From: CAZART01 sp964487555
GTDB lineage: Bacteria; Bacteroidota; Rhodothermia; Rhodothermales; VXPQ01
NCBI GenBank assembly: GCA_964487555.1
Contig: CAZART010000038.1
Location: 1 to 41,958, forward strand
DNA length: 41,958 bases
Reading direction: 5' to 3'
Shown here: positions 8,849 through 17,191 of the stretch, in pieces
How positions within the stretch are numbered: the stretch's first letter is position 1
How the letters are laid out: each line of letters begins with the position of its first letter
Translations under genes and position numbers: made by a program
The notes under the pieces: generated by a model
Databases searched by the model: none
Seen by the model: only the letters and a program-made list of their open reading frames with translations
Told to the model about the DNA's origin: nothing

Positions 8849-9309
8849 CTGACTCCCCTCCGACGCATGAAGGCGTAATACTACACCACCTCAGCCCTGT
8901 ACGGCTTCATCGCCGATCCGTAGCATTCGCTCGATTGGTTGTTTCACTTCGGCGAAAACGGAAGGCGGCGATTATGCGAATTTCATCCGGGACGTGGGGT
9001 GCGCTCGCGATGGGGGTGATCGTCACGATTGAGCTGCGCTACGACGTGCCTCGTCAAGCTCTGCAACGCGGCCACGGCAATCGACAGAGCCGATGCACGG
9101 CACGCCGGCCGGGAACTGCGAGGTTCACGACCGTTCTTCCCGATTCACCCCCAAAGCCCCGACCACCTCGGCGAGATCGCGCTGCCACCTGCGGGCCCTT
9201 TGCGGAACGACTCGACGGGCAAAACTCCCGCGCCCCGAACAGACCGCTCCTGTTCTGCAATTCGGACAAGCTCCGCAACGGATCGCGACCCATGAAATTG
9301 AATCGGCGC
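8849..9309. other. Spacer with gene relic between two minus-strand genes
   Basis: About 460 bases upstream of the 8297-8848 fragment and downstream of the BTAD regulator. Apart from relic A (8886-9060), the frames here give Arg/Pro-rich chance translations. No terminator or promoter could be assigned with confidence. Confidence 0.5.
8886..9060 (+). pseudogene. Decayed gene fragment, copy A of a dispersed relic
   Basis: Translating from 8903 gives GFIADP, a TAG stop, then HSLDWLFHFGEN. After a one-base shift it continues TEGGDYANFIRDV. The same peptide runs unbroken at 21935 (copy B). Relative to copy B this copy has a CAG-to-TAG change and a one-base insertion, so it is a degenerate relative of the same gene. 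The parent family was not recognised. Confidence 0.6.
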
Positions 9310-11697
9310 TCACGGCGGGAGGCCGATGCTCGTACGTATACGGTCGAAGCGCGGATCATCTTGGAAGGTCTCGGCGAGGTACTTGTTCGTCAGAACGCCA
9401 TAGATGGCGAGAAAGACGTCGCGCTCCACCGCCGCTCTCTCCAGCCAGCGAAACCCGTCGTCCAGCTCGCCAAGGCCGAGAAGAATCCAGCCGATCGCAC
9501 CCGGAGAGACGTACTCGCCTCGCTCGGAACGCGCCATTAGATCCGAAAGCAGGAGGCGCGCATCAGAGGTTCGGCCGGCACGTGCATACGCGTGGCCGAG
9601 GAATCCGGTGTAGAAGGAGTTGGAGACGATCTCAGCTACGCGCTCGTAGTGGCGAATCGCTTCTTCGGTTCGGCCGGTGCCCATGTGTATGTGGCCCAGC
9701 AGCGTATGAGCGATCGGGAACGAGGGATCCAGCTCGAGGGTGGCCTCGAGGTGCGCGACCGCCTGGTCTGCAAACCCCAGGTCGCCGAGAATCAAACCAT
9801 AGATCGAATTGATCGGCAACGAGAGCGGGTCCAGCTCACGGGCATGCCGAATCTGCGCGAAGGCGTCATCCAATTGGCCTCGCCGGTGCAGGAAAAGCGC
9901 ATAGTAGAACCGCGCGCGAGGGGAGCGGGGGTCGATCTCAATGGCGCGGCGGAGGGCGCGCTCGGCTTCATCCCAGTGAAAGCCGATCATCTCCAGCCAC
10001 CCCATCGCTGAATGAGCATCGGCCAGAAGAGGATCAATGCGAAGTGCGGCTTCCGCCGCGGCGATCCCCCGGCCGCGTGAGTCGACAGGTGAAAGATCGC
10101 TGTACGCTGCCGGTACCGCGTATGCTACGGCCAGCGCCGCGTAGGCACGGGCGAACTGCGCGTCCATTTCGATCGCCGCCGCGAGGTGCTCGATGGCCTG
10201 TTGGATCTGCAGGCGGTTGAGGAAGTGCAGTCCCTTTAAATACAGCTCGTAGGCATCCGTATCCCCTGTCGGCACCGCGAAGAGGGGGGCGTCCGCACCC
10301 GAACCAAACTTTACCTGCAGCGCCTCCACTATGGCGCGGCTGATTTCCTCCTGGACGGCGAAGACATCGCTCAGATTACGCTCGTACGTCTCGGCCCAGA
10401 TGTGGTATCCATCGTCCGTATTGATCAGTTGAGCGGTTATTCGAAGCTGGTCCCCCGCTTTTCTCACACTTCCTTCGAGCACGTGCGACACTCTCAGCCT
10501 TTCCCGCACTTCGCGGATATCGGGGTTGCTTCCTTTGAATTGGAACGCGGACGTGCGGCCGGCCACCTTGAGGCCATCCACCATGGAAAGCGTGGTGATG
10601 AGTTCCTCGGTCATGCCATCGCTGAAGTATTCCTGGTCTCCCTCCGGGCTCAGATCGATGAACGGTAGAACAGCGATGGAGCCGCGAGCGGGTGTCGGGA
10701 TCATAGGCGCCGCCGTGAAAGGCGCCCGACCGTCACGCTCCGTCGACCTCTCAGAGATGCCCCGCCCGCCCACGCCGATAAGCGCTGCGACCCCTCCTCC
10801 GATACCGATAATCACGGCGAATGCGAGTAGCGCCGGACGTCGCATGCCTGGGCGCTTAGTCGTTTCGGCCGTGTCCTCAGGCATGCCGACGGACGTATCG
10901 GCATCGGAATCATGCTTCTTCGTCCCAGGCGCTGGCACCCGGTCGTTACGGCCGGGCAAGACACTAGACCCGCGGGTCGGCGCCCGACCAGGATCAGACG
11001 ATTGGAGACGGCCGGCGACCGCGAGAAAGGCGGGATCAGGTGCCATCCCCCATTCGTCGCGAAGGAGCGCCTCATGTCGCCAGGCGTGTTGAAGGGCCGC
11101 CGCTCTATCCCCGGCCGACTCGAGGGCAAGCATCAGACTCACGGCAACGCGACTGTTAGGCGGGTCGGTGCTCTGGAGCCGTCGCCACCACTCCGCCGCT
11201 TCTGCATATTCCGCCTGCGCTTCGGCCGTACGGGCGAGTTGCCCTAGCGCGCCCATGTACCGCTGCTCCAGGTCCGCCCGCTGGGCCTCAACCCATCCCT
11301 CGAAATCCGGCGTGCCAAAAACGTGGACCCCGTCGAGAAAAGATCCGCGGTAGTGACGGACTGCCGCTGCGGGGTTCCCCTCTGCCAGTGCCCGTGAAAA
11401 GAGGCCGACGTCACTTTCGATGCGTTCCGGATTAAGGCGAAGCTCAACCGTACCGAGCAGAAGATCCGGCGTATCTAGTTGGCGCCGAAGCAGGTGAATG
11501 GCCTGGTTCAATGAACCCTTGGCTCTGGCTGCGTCGCTGTCCGGCCAGAGCATCGCCACAAGCTGCTCCCGTCCTATGGTGCCGCGAGCGGCGAGGACGG
11601 CCAGCAGGCTCAGCGCCTTTCGGTGCGCCCCGACTTGATCCAGCAAGGTGCCGTTTCGCTCGATCGCTAGACCGCCGAAGGTTTGTAGCCGGTACAT
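9310..11697 (-). CDS. Membrane-tethered SARP-type regulator: HTH-BTAD-TM-TolB-like-TPR
   Basis: 795 residues. Residues 1-90 form the OmpR/SARP-type winged helix (LQTFGGLAIERNGTLL, LLAVLAARG, LVAMLWPDSDAARAKGSL). Residues about 95-235 are a bacterial transcriptional activation domain (SDVGLFSRALAEG, YRGSFLDGVHV, LLRDEWGMAPDP). Residues 288-310 form one membrane span (PALLAFAVIIGIGGGVAALIGVG). Residues about 338-460 are the TolB-like or adenylate-cyclase-associated domain (IAVLPFIDLSPEGDQEYFSDG, VSHVLEGSVRKAGDQLRIT). At least six TPR-like repeats fill 480-770. The N-terminal DNA-binding half should be cytoplasmic and the TPR half on the other side of the membrane, giving a one-component sensor-regulator. 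It is divergent from the lipoprotein gene at 11878, an obvious candidate target. Confidence 0.9.
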   Translation of the reverse strand: MYRLQTFGGLAIERNGTLLDQVGAHRKALSLLAVLAARGTIGREQLVAMLWPDSDAARAKGSLNQAIHLLRRQLDTPDLLLGTVELRLNPERIESDVGLFSRALAEGNPAAAVRHYRGSFLDGVHVFGTPDFEGWVEAQRADLEQRYMGALGQLARTAEAQAEYAEAAEWWRRLQSTDPPNSRVAVSLMLALESAGDRAAALQHAWRHEALLRDEWGMAPDPAFLAVAGRLQSSDPGRAPTRGSSVLPGRNDRVPAPGTKKHDSDADTSVGMPEDTAETTKRPGMRRPALLAFAVIIGIGGGVAALIGVGGRGISERSTERDGRAPFTAAPMIPTPARGSIAVLPFIDLSPEGDQEYFSDGMTEELITTLSMVDGLKVAGRTSAFQFKGSNPDIREVRERLRVSHVLEGSVRKAGDQLRITAQLINTDDGYHIWAETYERNLSDVFAVQEEISRAIVEALQVKFGSGADAPLFAVPTGDTDAYELYLKGLHFLNRLQIQQAIEHLAAAIEMDAQFARAYAALAVAYAVPAAYSDLSPVDSRGRGIAAAEAALRIDPLLADAHSAMGWLEMIGFHWDEAERALRRAIEIDPRSPRARFYYALFLHRRGQLDDAFAQIRHARELDPLSLPINSIYGLILGDLGFADQAVAHLEATLELDPSFPIAHTLLGHIHMGTGRTEEAIRHYERVAEIVSNSFYTGFLGHAYARAGRTSDARLLLSDLMARSERGEYVSPGAIGWILLGLGELDDGFRWLERAAVERDVFLAIYGVLTNKYLAETFQDDPRFDRIRTSIGLPP

Positions 11698-11877
11698 AAT
11701 CGATCTCTTGACCGAAAAATGGCCCTAATGATACACAATTGAGCCGGGGTTGAGAGCGGATTAACTGCGACCGAGGATATTCACAAGTGCAAACCGCATC
11801 GGGCAAGGGGGACGGCGAACCTATGGTGCGTAGTTCACCCCGCCCAAATCCAGAACTCGACAATATAGAGGTCGTTC
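11698..11877. promoter_or_regulatory. Divergent intergenic region with candidate sigma-70 promoter
   Basis: The 180 bases between the BTAD regulator and the lipoprotein gene contain TTGACC at 11708-11713 and, 16-17 bases on, TGATACAC (about 11729-11736), which resembles an extended -10 element reading toward the lipoprotein. The implied leader is about 140 bases. Seen by eye only. Confidence 0.35.
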
Positions 11878-12441
11878 ATGAAAACACCACATGCACTTGC
11901 AGTGATTCCGGCGCTACTTTTCGCTCTCGCTTTTGCAGGCTGCGCGGATCAGCCGCTGGCGTCTGTCGACGCTGCTGCGCCGCCGCTAGAAGATGCAGCC
12001 CCAGCGCTGCACAAAGTCGTTCAGCGCCCGTTCAAGGGCGATTGCGAGATGACGTTCGATCCACCCTCACTACCGCCGCCACCCGTATTCAATCAGATTG
12101 ACACGGGTACGTGCCGCCTGACACACCTTGGCCGAGCCCAATTCTACTCGGTGAAGGAAATCAACTTTCTAGCCGGCACGCAGACGACAACTGAGGCGGC
12201 ATTCACGGCGGCGAACGGAGACATTCTGCGCGCCATCGGCACGGGCACCGGCACGCCTACCGGACCGGGACTGGTGAGCTTTTTCGCCGTCCTGACGTTC
12301 GTCGGCGGGACCGGTCGCTTTGCGAACGCGTCAGGAGAGGCGCACGTCGTCGGCGAGGCGGCCTTGTTCACGGGCACAACGTCCCTTGAAATCACCCACG
12401 GTTGGATCGCATACGACGCATCCGACCGAAGCGGGAGATAG
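11878..12441 (+). CDS. Lipoprotein with eight-strand barrel-like (allene oxide cyclase-type) domain
   Basis: 187 residues. A type II signal peptide ends at the lipobox LAFAGC (Cys22). The mature part begins with a low-complexity Ala/Pro linker, then a domain containing CEMTFDPPS, GTCRLTHLGRA, NGDILRAIGTGTG and LTFVGGTGRFANASGEAHV. The F-x-GGTGRF-x-A-x-G pattern is typical of small calycin-like/allene oxide cyclase-barrel proteins exported by environmental bacteria. Function unknown. The gene is divergent from the BTAD regulator, which may control it. A strong hairpin (12465-12505) lies 24 bases after the stop. Confidence 0.8.
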   Translation: MKTPHALAVIPALLFALAFAGCADQPLASVDAAAPPLEDAAPALHKVVQRPFKGDCEMTFDPPSLPPPPVFNQIDTGTCRLTHLGRAQFYSVKEINFLAGTQTTTEAAFTAANGDILRAIGTGTGTPTGPGLVSFFAVLTFVGGTGRFANASGEAHVVGEAALFTGTTSLEITHGWIAYDASDRSGR

Positions 12442-12464
12442 AACTCACGACAGGCGCAACGGCA

Positions 12465-12505
12465 GCCGCTCGACAGTCCCGTCTTCGGGGCTGTCGAGTC
12501 CGGCG
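12465..12505 (+). repeat. Palindromic hairpin repeat, copy 1
   Basis: CTCGACAG-T-CCCG and its near-perfect complement CGGG-G-CTGTCGAG enclose a TCTT loop, a stem of about 13 base pairs with one G-T pair. The flanks GCCG and TCCGGCG are the same as in copy 2 at 13947. There is no T-tract after it, so it is not a classic intrinsic terminator, although it could end transcription of the lipoprotein gene. Confidence 0.7.
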
Positions 12506-12590
12506 TTGTTGGTAGGAACGAGGGTGATCGTGAACGAATCGGATTCAGCACGCGACAGCCAACATATTACTAGTCCCCCGGTCTCGAAGT

Positions 12591-12821
12591 CTACACGGCG
12601 CACAGCACGCCGCGCGCCGGCTCGCCGGCCATTCCGTTCACGTATTCCACGTGGCCCGCGTCAAGCACGAGCGGAAACGTCACGACGCGCTCGTCATCGA
12701 GCGTCGTCAGCCCGGTCTCATGGGCTATCCATAGAGCGCCGTAGTGGCGGAAGGCGTACTGCTGGGCGTGCACGCTACCGATGCAGAAGCTGAGTACCGC
12801 AATGACCAGTGAAAGCCGCAT
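12591..12821 (-). pseudogene. Short exported remnant of a propeller sensor (two-component-type)
   Basis: From the ATG at 12821, preceded by GGGGAG, the frame gives a signal peptide (MRLSLVIAVLSFCIGSVHAQ) and then QYAFRHYG fused directly to ALWIAHETGLTTLDDERVV. In ligand-binding beta-propeller sensors of hybrid histidine kinases, the first phrase occurs at the mature N-terminus and the second (LWIATxxGL-type) within propeller blades. Here they are joined with the intervening part missing, and the frame ends after 76 residues. This looks like an internal deletion followed by loss of the rest of the gene. It could still be translated as a small exported protein. Confidence 0.55.
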
Positions 12822-12888
12822 GTACCGCTCCCCGCAAAGGGGCCACGTCGATGTCTCGCGACGAAATACGTGCGGCACGTTACCGGGG

Positions 12889-13098
12889 CCGGGACCGGGA
12901 AAGATGGGTGTCAAATGCTTCGGACGAGCACGCTACGGCGACCNNNNNNNNNNNNNNNNNNNNNNNNNNNNNNNNNNNNNNNNNNNNNNNNNNNNNNNNN
13001 NNNNNNNNNNNNNNNNNNNNNNNNNNNNNNNNNNNNNNNNNNNCCGGGACCGGGAAAGATGGGTGTCAAATGCTTCGGACGAGCACGCTACGGCGACC
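12889..13098. repeat. 55-bp identical direct repeats flanking the N gap
   Basis: Copies at 12889-12943 and 13044-13098 both begin CCGGGACCGGGAAAG and end CTACGGCGACC, with no mismatch. Biological duplication is less likely than an unmerged contig overlap. Confidence 0.9.
12944..13043. other. Assembly gap of exactly 100 N
   Basis: A run of exactly 100 Ns, the conventional size for a gap of unknown length. The 55 bases ending at 12943 and the 55 bases beginning at 13044 are identical, as expected when two contigs overlapping by one k-mer are scaffolded without merging. Confidence 0.95.
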
Positions 13099-13344
13099 AG
13101 ATCGGTCCCCGTCACCGCTTTCACTAACTACTTGGATGCGAGATCCGGACGGATTGGGCGATATCGGATCTAGCGAAACGCCACGTGAAACCCCGGCGGC
13201 GGTATTCGAAGACGGCGAGCGTTACGTTGGAAATTTTCCGGGCCGTCATGCGACGATTGATTCCGATGTCCGGCAGGCGTCGGCGAACGAAAAATTCTCG
13301 GGCTGAGGCATCCCGAGCTCCTGCAGCGTGAGCCCTCTACGCTC

Positions 13345-13833
13345 TCATTTCACCTGACCCCACATCCTCCTGATCAAACGTATCTGCCCTGCATGATACA
13401 AGTCGTGCGCAGCCGCGCCCAAAATCAGTGCGAGTCGGTCGAACTCACTGTGCCCAACCGGTTCCGTGAGGGTGGCGGAATCGATGGATTCGACGGTGGC
13501 GAGGAGCCGCTGGTGCCAATCCTTGAGAATCCCTACGTCCTGCTTCAGCGCGGTCTTCGTGCGTTCGACAGGACGTTCAAAGAAATTCGATCCGGGAAGG
13601 GTGAAGGACTCGGTGACGCCGTCGTCGAGCAGCCGGACGACCCGGTACTTCCAGTACGCCGCGTGGACGACGTATTCCCAGATGTTGTGGCGCTCCGGTT
13701 GGGGGCGCCAGGCCGCTTCTTCGGGCTTCAGGCCGCGGATGGATCCCATCAGGTTGGGCCCGTGCCACGAGCGCTGGTCGAACGCATGGCAGAGATTTTG
13801 GACGAGTAGGTGGATTCGCGGATCGGACGTCAT
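13345..13833 (-). CDS. DinB-like (YfiT/DinB superfamily) metal-binding four-helix protein
   Basis: 162 residues. The DinB fold is indicated by GLKPEEAAWRPQPERHNIWE followed by YVVHAAYWKYRV and the closing AAAHDLYHAGQIRLIRR. The metal-binding histidines are H57, H143 and H147, the canonical triad. Members include bacillithiol or mycothiol S-transferases and many uncharacterised detoxification proteins; which one applies here is unknown. The gene is isolated in a decayed region but is itself intact. Confidence 0.85.
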   Translation of the reverse strand: MTSDPRIHLLVQNLCHAFDQRSWHGPNLMGSIRGLKPEEAAWRPQPERHNIWEYVVHAAYWKYRVVRLLDDGVTESFTLPGSNFFERPVERTKTALKQDVGILKDWHQRLLATVESIDSATLTEPVGHSEFDRLALILGAAAHDLYHAGQIRLIRRMWGQVK

Positions 13834-13946
13834 GGCCGTGCACGTTCTAGGGTTGCCGTCTCGGTACCTACGCTATCGATCCGGTGTTTCGCCTTCCTCC
13901 GACCTTGCTCACCTTCTACGAGCCCGAACTTGCTCCCCTTCCACGA

Positions 13947-13986
13947 GCCGCTCGACAGTCCCCCTCCGGGACTGTCGAGTCCGGCG
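13947..13986 (+). repeat. Palindromic hairpin repeat, copy 2
   Basis: CTCGACAGTCCC and GGGACTGTCGAG form a perfect 12-base-pair stem around a CCTCC loop. Flanks GCCG and TCCGGCG match copy 1 at 12465. Confidence 0.75.
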
Positions 13987-14132
13987 GCGGCATTGCGGAA
14001 GGAACGAAGACGTTCGACCTGGATCGCCCGCTGTTCGTTCTTATCCGTTTCTACACAGATCCTGTCCCCGCAGCCGAAATCTCGGCCGGCATTCACGTAG
14101 CCGTCGGCAAGGAACGGCAAACGTACTATTAG
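13987..14132 (+). pseudogene. Short coding tail after hairpin copy 2
   Basis: The frame through the hairpin (SPSGTVESGGG) continues as KTFDLDRPLFVLIRFYTD and ends ERQTYY at 14132, a beta-strand-like sequence of good quality for a chance frame. At copy 1 the same phase reads SPVFGAVESG and ends RQPTYY at 12573. I interpret both as 3' ends of related, otherwise lost genes. The family is not recognised. Confidence 0.35.
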
Positions 14133-14244
14133 GCATCACGGTCTCATTGCTGCCCAGTTCGGGAGCGTCATCACTCCGAGACGGCATCATGTTTGCAGAA
14201 GTCGGTGCCTGCGCCTTTTGGGAAAATCAATCGAGACTCCCCGC

Positions 14245-15363
14245 ATGCGACCGCTCGAGCAAGGCATGTATCCACAACACACCTCACCCGCCGTACCGTC
14301 GGCCGGACCTGCGTCGCGCTCAGAACAGTGTCGCACCACGGCGTGCGGAGTCAGCGTCGTCATGCCCGCCTACAACGCCGAATGCTTTATCGGCGCCGCC
14401 ATCGAGAGCATCCTCAACCAGACTCACCGGCGCCTCGAGTTCGTAGTGGTGGTCGACGGCGCGACCGACCGGACGGAGGAGATCGCTCGAGAGTGGGCGG
14501 AAAAAGATGCGCGCATGACGGTCATCCGTATGCGTCGCGCAGGCATTAGCGCTGCAATGAACCTGGGCATCCGCGCGACACGCTACGCCTGGATCGCCGT
14601 TATGCACGCGGATGACGTTGCCGCTCCGCAGCGCCTCGCCGTCCAGCTGCGAGCGGCCGAGACGAACAACGAGGTTGTCGCTTGGGGGAGTTACGCCCAC
14701 CACATCGACGCGGCGGGCAAGGTCTTGAGCATTTCCGAGACGGGCCCGACGTCCATTTCGAGTTTCGAAGCGAGACGAGGAAGGCTTCGGCCGATTCTGA
14801 TCGTGCATTCATCCGCGCTGATCAAGAGGTCGGCGCTCCTGCAAATTGACGGCTACGACGAGGCCTTCGACACGAGCGAGGATCTGGATCTTTTCGATCG
14901 ACTATCGGACGTCGGCCCCATCGTGGCGTTGCCCGATCCACTCGTCATGCGCCGGATTCACCCGGAGTGCAACGCGATGCGGAACTACGGGCGCATGCAC
15001 CTCCTGTCGAGGTTCGTCGCGGAGCGTCGGTATTGCGCGGCCACGAATCAACGCCGCCTCGACCTTCGGACCTATCTCGAGTATTCCACGCGCCGACCTG
15101 TGCACCTCCGCGTCCTGAATGCATACACCTGCCTGTTCCAGTATTGTTATCACGTGGCGGCAATCCGATATGGGCAGCGCCTTCTGCCGAGCGCCTGCAT
15201 GTACGCGTTCGCGTCGGCCGTTCTCTCTCCGCGCTACGCATTCCCGAGAATCTGGCGGCAGTTTTTCGCATTTCGTCTGAAGCGGCTGCAGAAAGCGCGG
15301 CCCTTCCCATTCGTGGAGAAACTCCCGCCTATGGGACGGCTGAGACATCGCGGACGTACGTGA
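14245..15363 (+). CDS. Family 2 glycosyltransferase
   Basis: Begins with a typical GT-A domain: VSVVMPAYNAECFIGAAIES, LEFVVVVDGATDRTEEIA, and the nucleotide-sugar/metal motif HADD (residues 121-124). ASRSEQ-type linker residues precede it, and a basic C-terminal third of about 120 residues contains aromatic-rich amphipathic helices that may touch the membrane. Possible starts are TTG 14218, ATG 14245 and ATG 14266; the last has the best upstream purine run, and all give the same domain. It should transfer a sugar from an activated donor to a growing glycan at the cytoplasmic face. It is the first gene of a tight run with the ABC exporter, whose ATG lies 7 bases after its stop. The acceptor is unknown. 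Confidence 0.88.
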   Translation: MRPLEQGMYPQHTSPAVPSAGPASRSEQCRTTACGVSVVMPAYNAECFIGAAIESILNQTHRRLEFVVVVDGATDRTEEIAREWAEKDARMTVIRMRRAGISAAMNLGIRATRYAWIAVMHADDVAAPQRLAVQLRAAETNNEVVAWGSYAHHIDAAGKVLSISETGPTSISSFEARRGRLRPILIVHSSALIKRSALLQIDGYDEAFDTSEDLDLFDRLSDVGPIVALPDPLVMRRIHPECNAMRNYGRMHLLSRFVAERRYCAATNQRRLDLRTYLEYSTRRPVHLRVLNAYTCLFQYCYHVAAIRYGQRLLPSACMYAFASAVLSPRYAFPRIWRQFFAFRLKRLQKARPFPFVEKLPPMGRLRHRGRT

Positions 15364-15370
15364 GTCTCCC

Positions 15371-17191
15371 ATGAAGTCTATCGAGACTCTCAAACAGGCT
15401 TTGTGCCTGGCTGGCGACTGCCGGAGGCGTCTTTTCGCGATGATAGGACTCGGCTTCCTCGCCGCCCTGTCTGAAGGCGTGGGCATCAGTCTCTTTTTCC
15501 CCCTGTTTCACGCCGCCTCGGAAGGGACGTCGGACCTCGGCTCAGGACGATTGAGCAAGGTCATGAACGTCGTCCTGCCGACCGGCGAAGCGACTGAGCG
15601 GCTCGTCGTGATCTGCATGCTCATTTTCGCGGCGGTGCTCATCAAGAACCTCCTTCAGTACGGCACCCGCGTGCTGAGCGTGTGGACGGACGTGCGTCTT
15701 CTCCGCACATTTCGCTCCCGGGTGATGTCGAACTATCTGACGGCACCGTTCGCCCGGTTTCAGCGGACGGAGGCCGGTGTACTCCTCAACACGATAGAGA
15801 ACGAGACGTGGAAGACGAGCGCGGCGATCCTCGCGATGGTTCAGTGCGCGATCCACCTGCTCACGATCGGCGTCTTCTTCGCCATTCTCCTGTTCATCTC
15901 GTGGCGGATGACGGTCATTGTGTCCATAGCGCTCGTCCTGATATCCGCCTTCATCTACCTAATTACACGCCGGGTGGAGGGCATGGCCAGGACGGTCGTT
16001 CACGCGGATGAGAGCTTCGCCCAGCGGGTCATGGAAATCATACTGGGGATGAAGACGATCCGCGTTTTCAGTCTGGAGCGCGCGCAGGCGAGCGCGTTCG
16101 AGCAGGCATCGTCGGCGGTTTCGCGATCCTATCTCCGGAAGCTGGCACTCGATGGTGTGATTCATCCCGTGTCGGAGCTCCTGGTCGCCGGTCTGCTCGT
16201 CGGGATTCTCTTCTTGAGCACGCGGGGCGAGGTTGATTTCGCGGCGATCCTGACGTTTGTCTTCATCCTGTATCGAATCCATCCACAGGTGAAGCAGCTC
16301 GACCATGCGCGTACCGACGTCGAGGCGGCGCTGCCTTCCGTTGAGAACGTGCTTTGCTGCCTCGGCGCCGATGTCGCTCCCGACGACTCGAGCCTCCGGC
16401 GTCGACCGTCGCACGCAGCTTCTGCAGGACGTGGCATGGTTCGGTTTGAGCATGTGTCGTTCGCCTATGATGAGGGCGAGCCGCGCGTCATCGATAACAT
16501 GGACCTGATGATCGAACCGGGCTCGATGACGGCGATCGTAGGTTCCTCGGGCGCCGGCAAGTCGACGCTGGTTCATCTGCTGGCAGGGTTGTACGAGCCG
16601 ACCTCCGGCCGAATAATGGTAGACGGGGATCCGGTCGGATGCGGCTGGGACGACCCCGTGCGCCGACGTGTCGCCATCGTCTCACACGATGCGTACCTCT
16701 TTGACACGACCATCTACGAGAACATCCTCTGCGGCCGGTTTGACGCATCACGTGGCGCCGTGGTCGAGGCGGCAAGGCTTGCCGAGGCCCACGACTTCAT
16801 CGCGGCGCTGCCACAGGGATACGATACCCGCGTGGCCGACATGGGACGGAGCCTCTCTACCGGCCAGCGCCAGCGGATCGCGCTTGCCCGTGCGCTTCTG
16901 AGAAATCCGTCCGTTCTCGTCCTCGACGAGGCCACCAACGGCCTCGATGAAGTGAGCGATACGATGATCCATCGCTCCTTGCGGACGCTTCGCAAAGGTC
17001 GGACCATTCTCCTTGTCGCGCACCGCCTCTCCACGATCCGAAGCGCCGATCACATCGTCGTCGTCTCCGCCGGAGGGATCGTAGAGTCCGGATCCCTGGA
17101 CGAGCTTTCTTCGCGGCGAAGCCTCTTCGCGCATCTATTCGAATTGGACTCGGCTCCTACGGCGGATGAGGTGCGCACCCATGCCGCATAA
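15371..17191 (+). CDS. ABC exporter, fused membrane and ATPase domains (MsbA/LPS-type)
   Basis: 606 residues, the normal length for a half-size exporter. Residues about 15-310 hold the six-helix transmembrane domain. The ATPase follows: Walker A GSSGAGKST (391-399), signature LSTGQRQR (495-502), Walker B VLVLDEATNGLD (515-526, catalytic Glu520) and H-loop His551. The signature has T in place of the common G (LSTGQ for LSGGQ), which is seen in some glycan exporters. It probably acts as a homodimer flipping or exporting a glycolipid. Its position between glycosyltransferases on the same strand implies its substrate is the product of this locus. The next gene overlaps its 3' end by 11 bases. Confidence 0.93.
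   Translation: MKSIETLKQALCLAGDCRRRLFAMIGLGFLAALSEGVGISLFFPLFHAASEGTSDLGSGRLSKVMNVVLPTGEATERLVVICMLIFAAVLIKNLLQYGTRVLSVWTDVRLLRTFRSRVMSNYLTAPFARFQRTEAGVLLNTIENETWKTSAAILAMVQCAIHLLTIGVFFAILLFISWRMTVIVSIALVLISAFIYLITRRVEGMARTVVHADESFAQRVMEIILGMKTIRVFSLERAQASAFEQASSAVSRSYLRKLALDGVIHPVSELLVAGLLVGILFLSTRGEVDFAAILTFVFILYRIHPQVKQLDHARTDVEAALPSVENVLCCLGADVAPDDSSLRRRPSHAASAGRGMVRFEHVSFAYDEGEPRVIDNMDLMIEPGSMTAIVGSSGAGKSTLVHLLAGLYEPTSGRIMVDGDPVGCGWDDPVRRRVAIVSHDAYLFDTTIYENILCGRFDASRGAVVEAARLAEAHDFIAALPQGYDTRVADMGRSLSTGQRQRIALARALLRNPSVLVLDEATNGLDEVSDTMIHRSLRTLRKGRTILLVAHRLSTIRSADHIVVVSAGGIVESGSLDELSSRRSLFAHLFELDSAPTADEVRTHAA

Larger units (their letters stand above)
12822..13344. other. Non-coding stretch containing the assembly gap
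   Basis: About 520 bases including 100 Ns. The sequenced part has no convincing gene; open frames running through the Ns are not meaningful. The 55 bases on each side of the gap are identical. Confidence 0.6.
13834..14244. other. Spacer with hairpin repeat and gene tail upstream of the glycan locus
   Basis: About 410 bases between the DinB gene and the first glycosyltransferase. It holds the second hairpin copy and a short open frame ending at 14132. The promoter of the glycan operon should lie in its right end, but no clear -35/-10 pair was recognised. Confidence 0.5.

Noticed and set aside
12809..13306. Open frames crossing the N run
   Set aside because: The Ns translate as X and any frame across them is artificial. 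With the 55-base overlap merged, the frames on either side do not form a recognisable gene.
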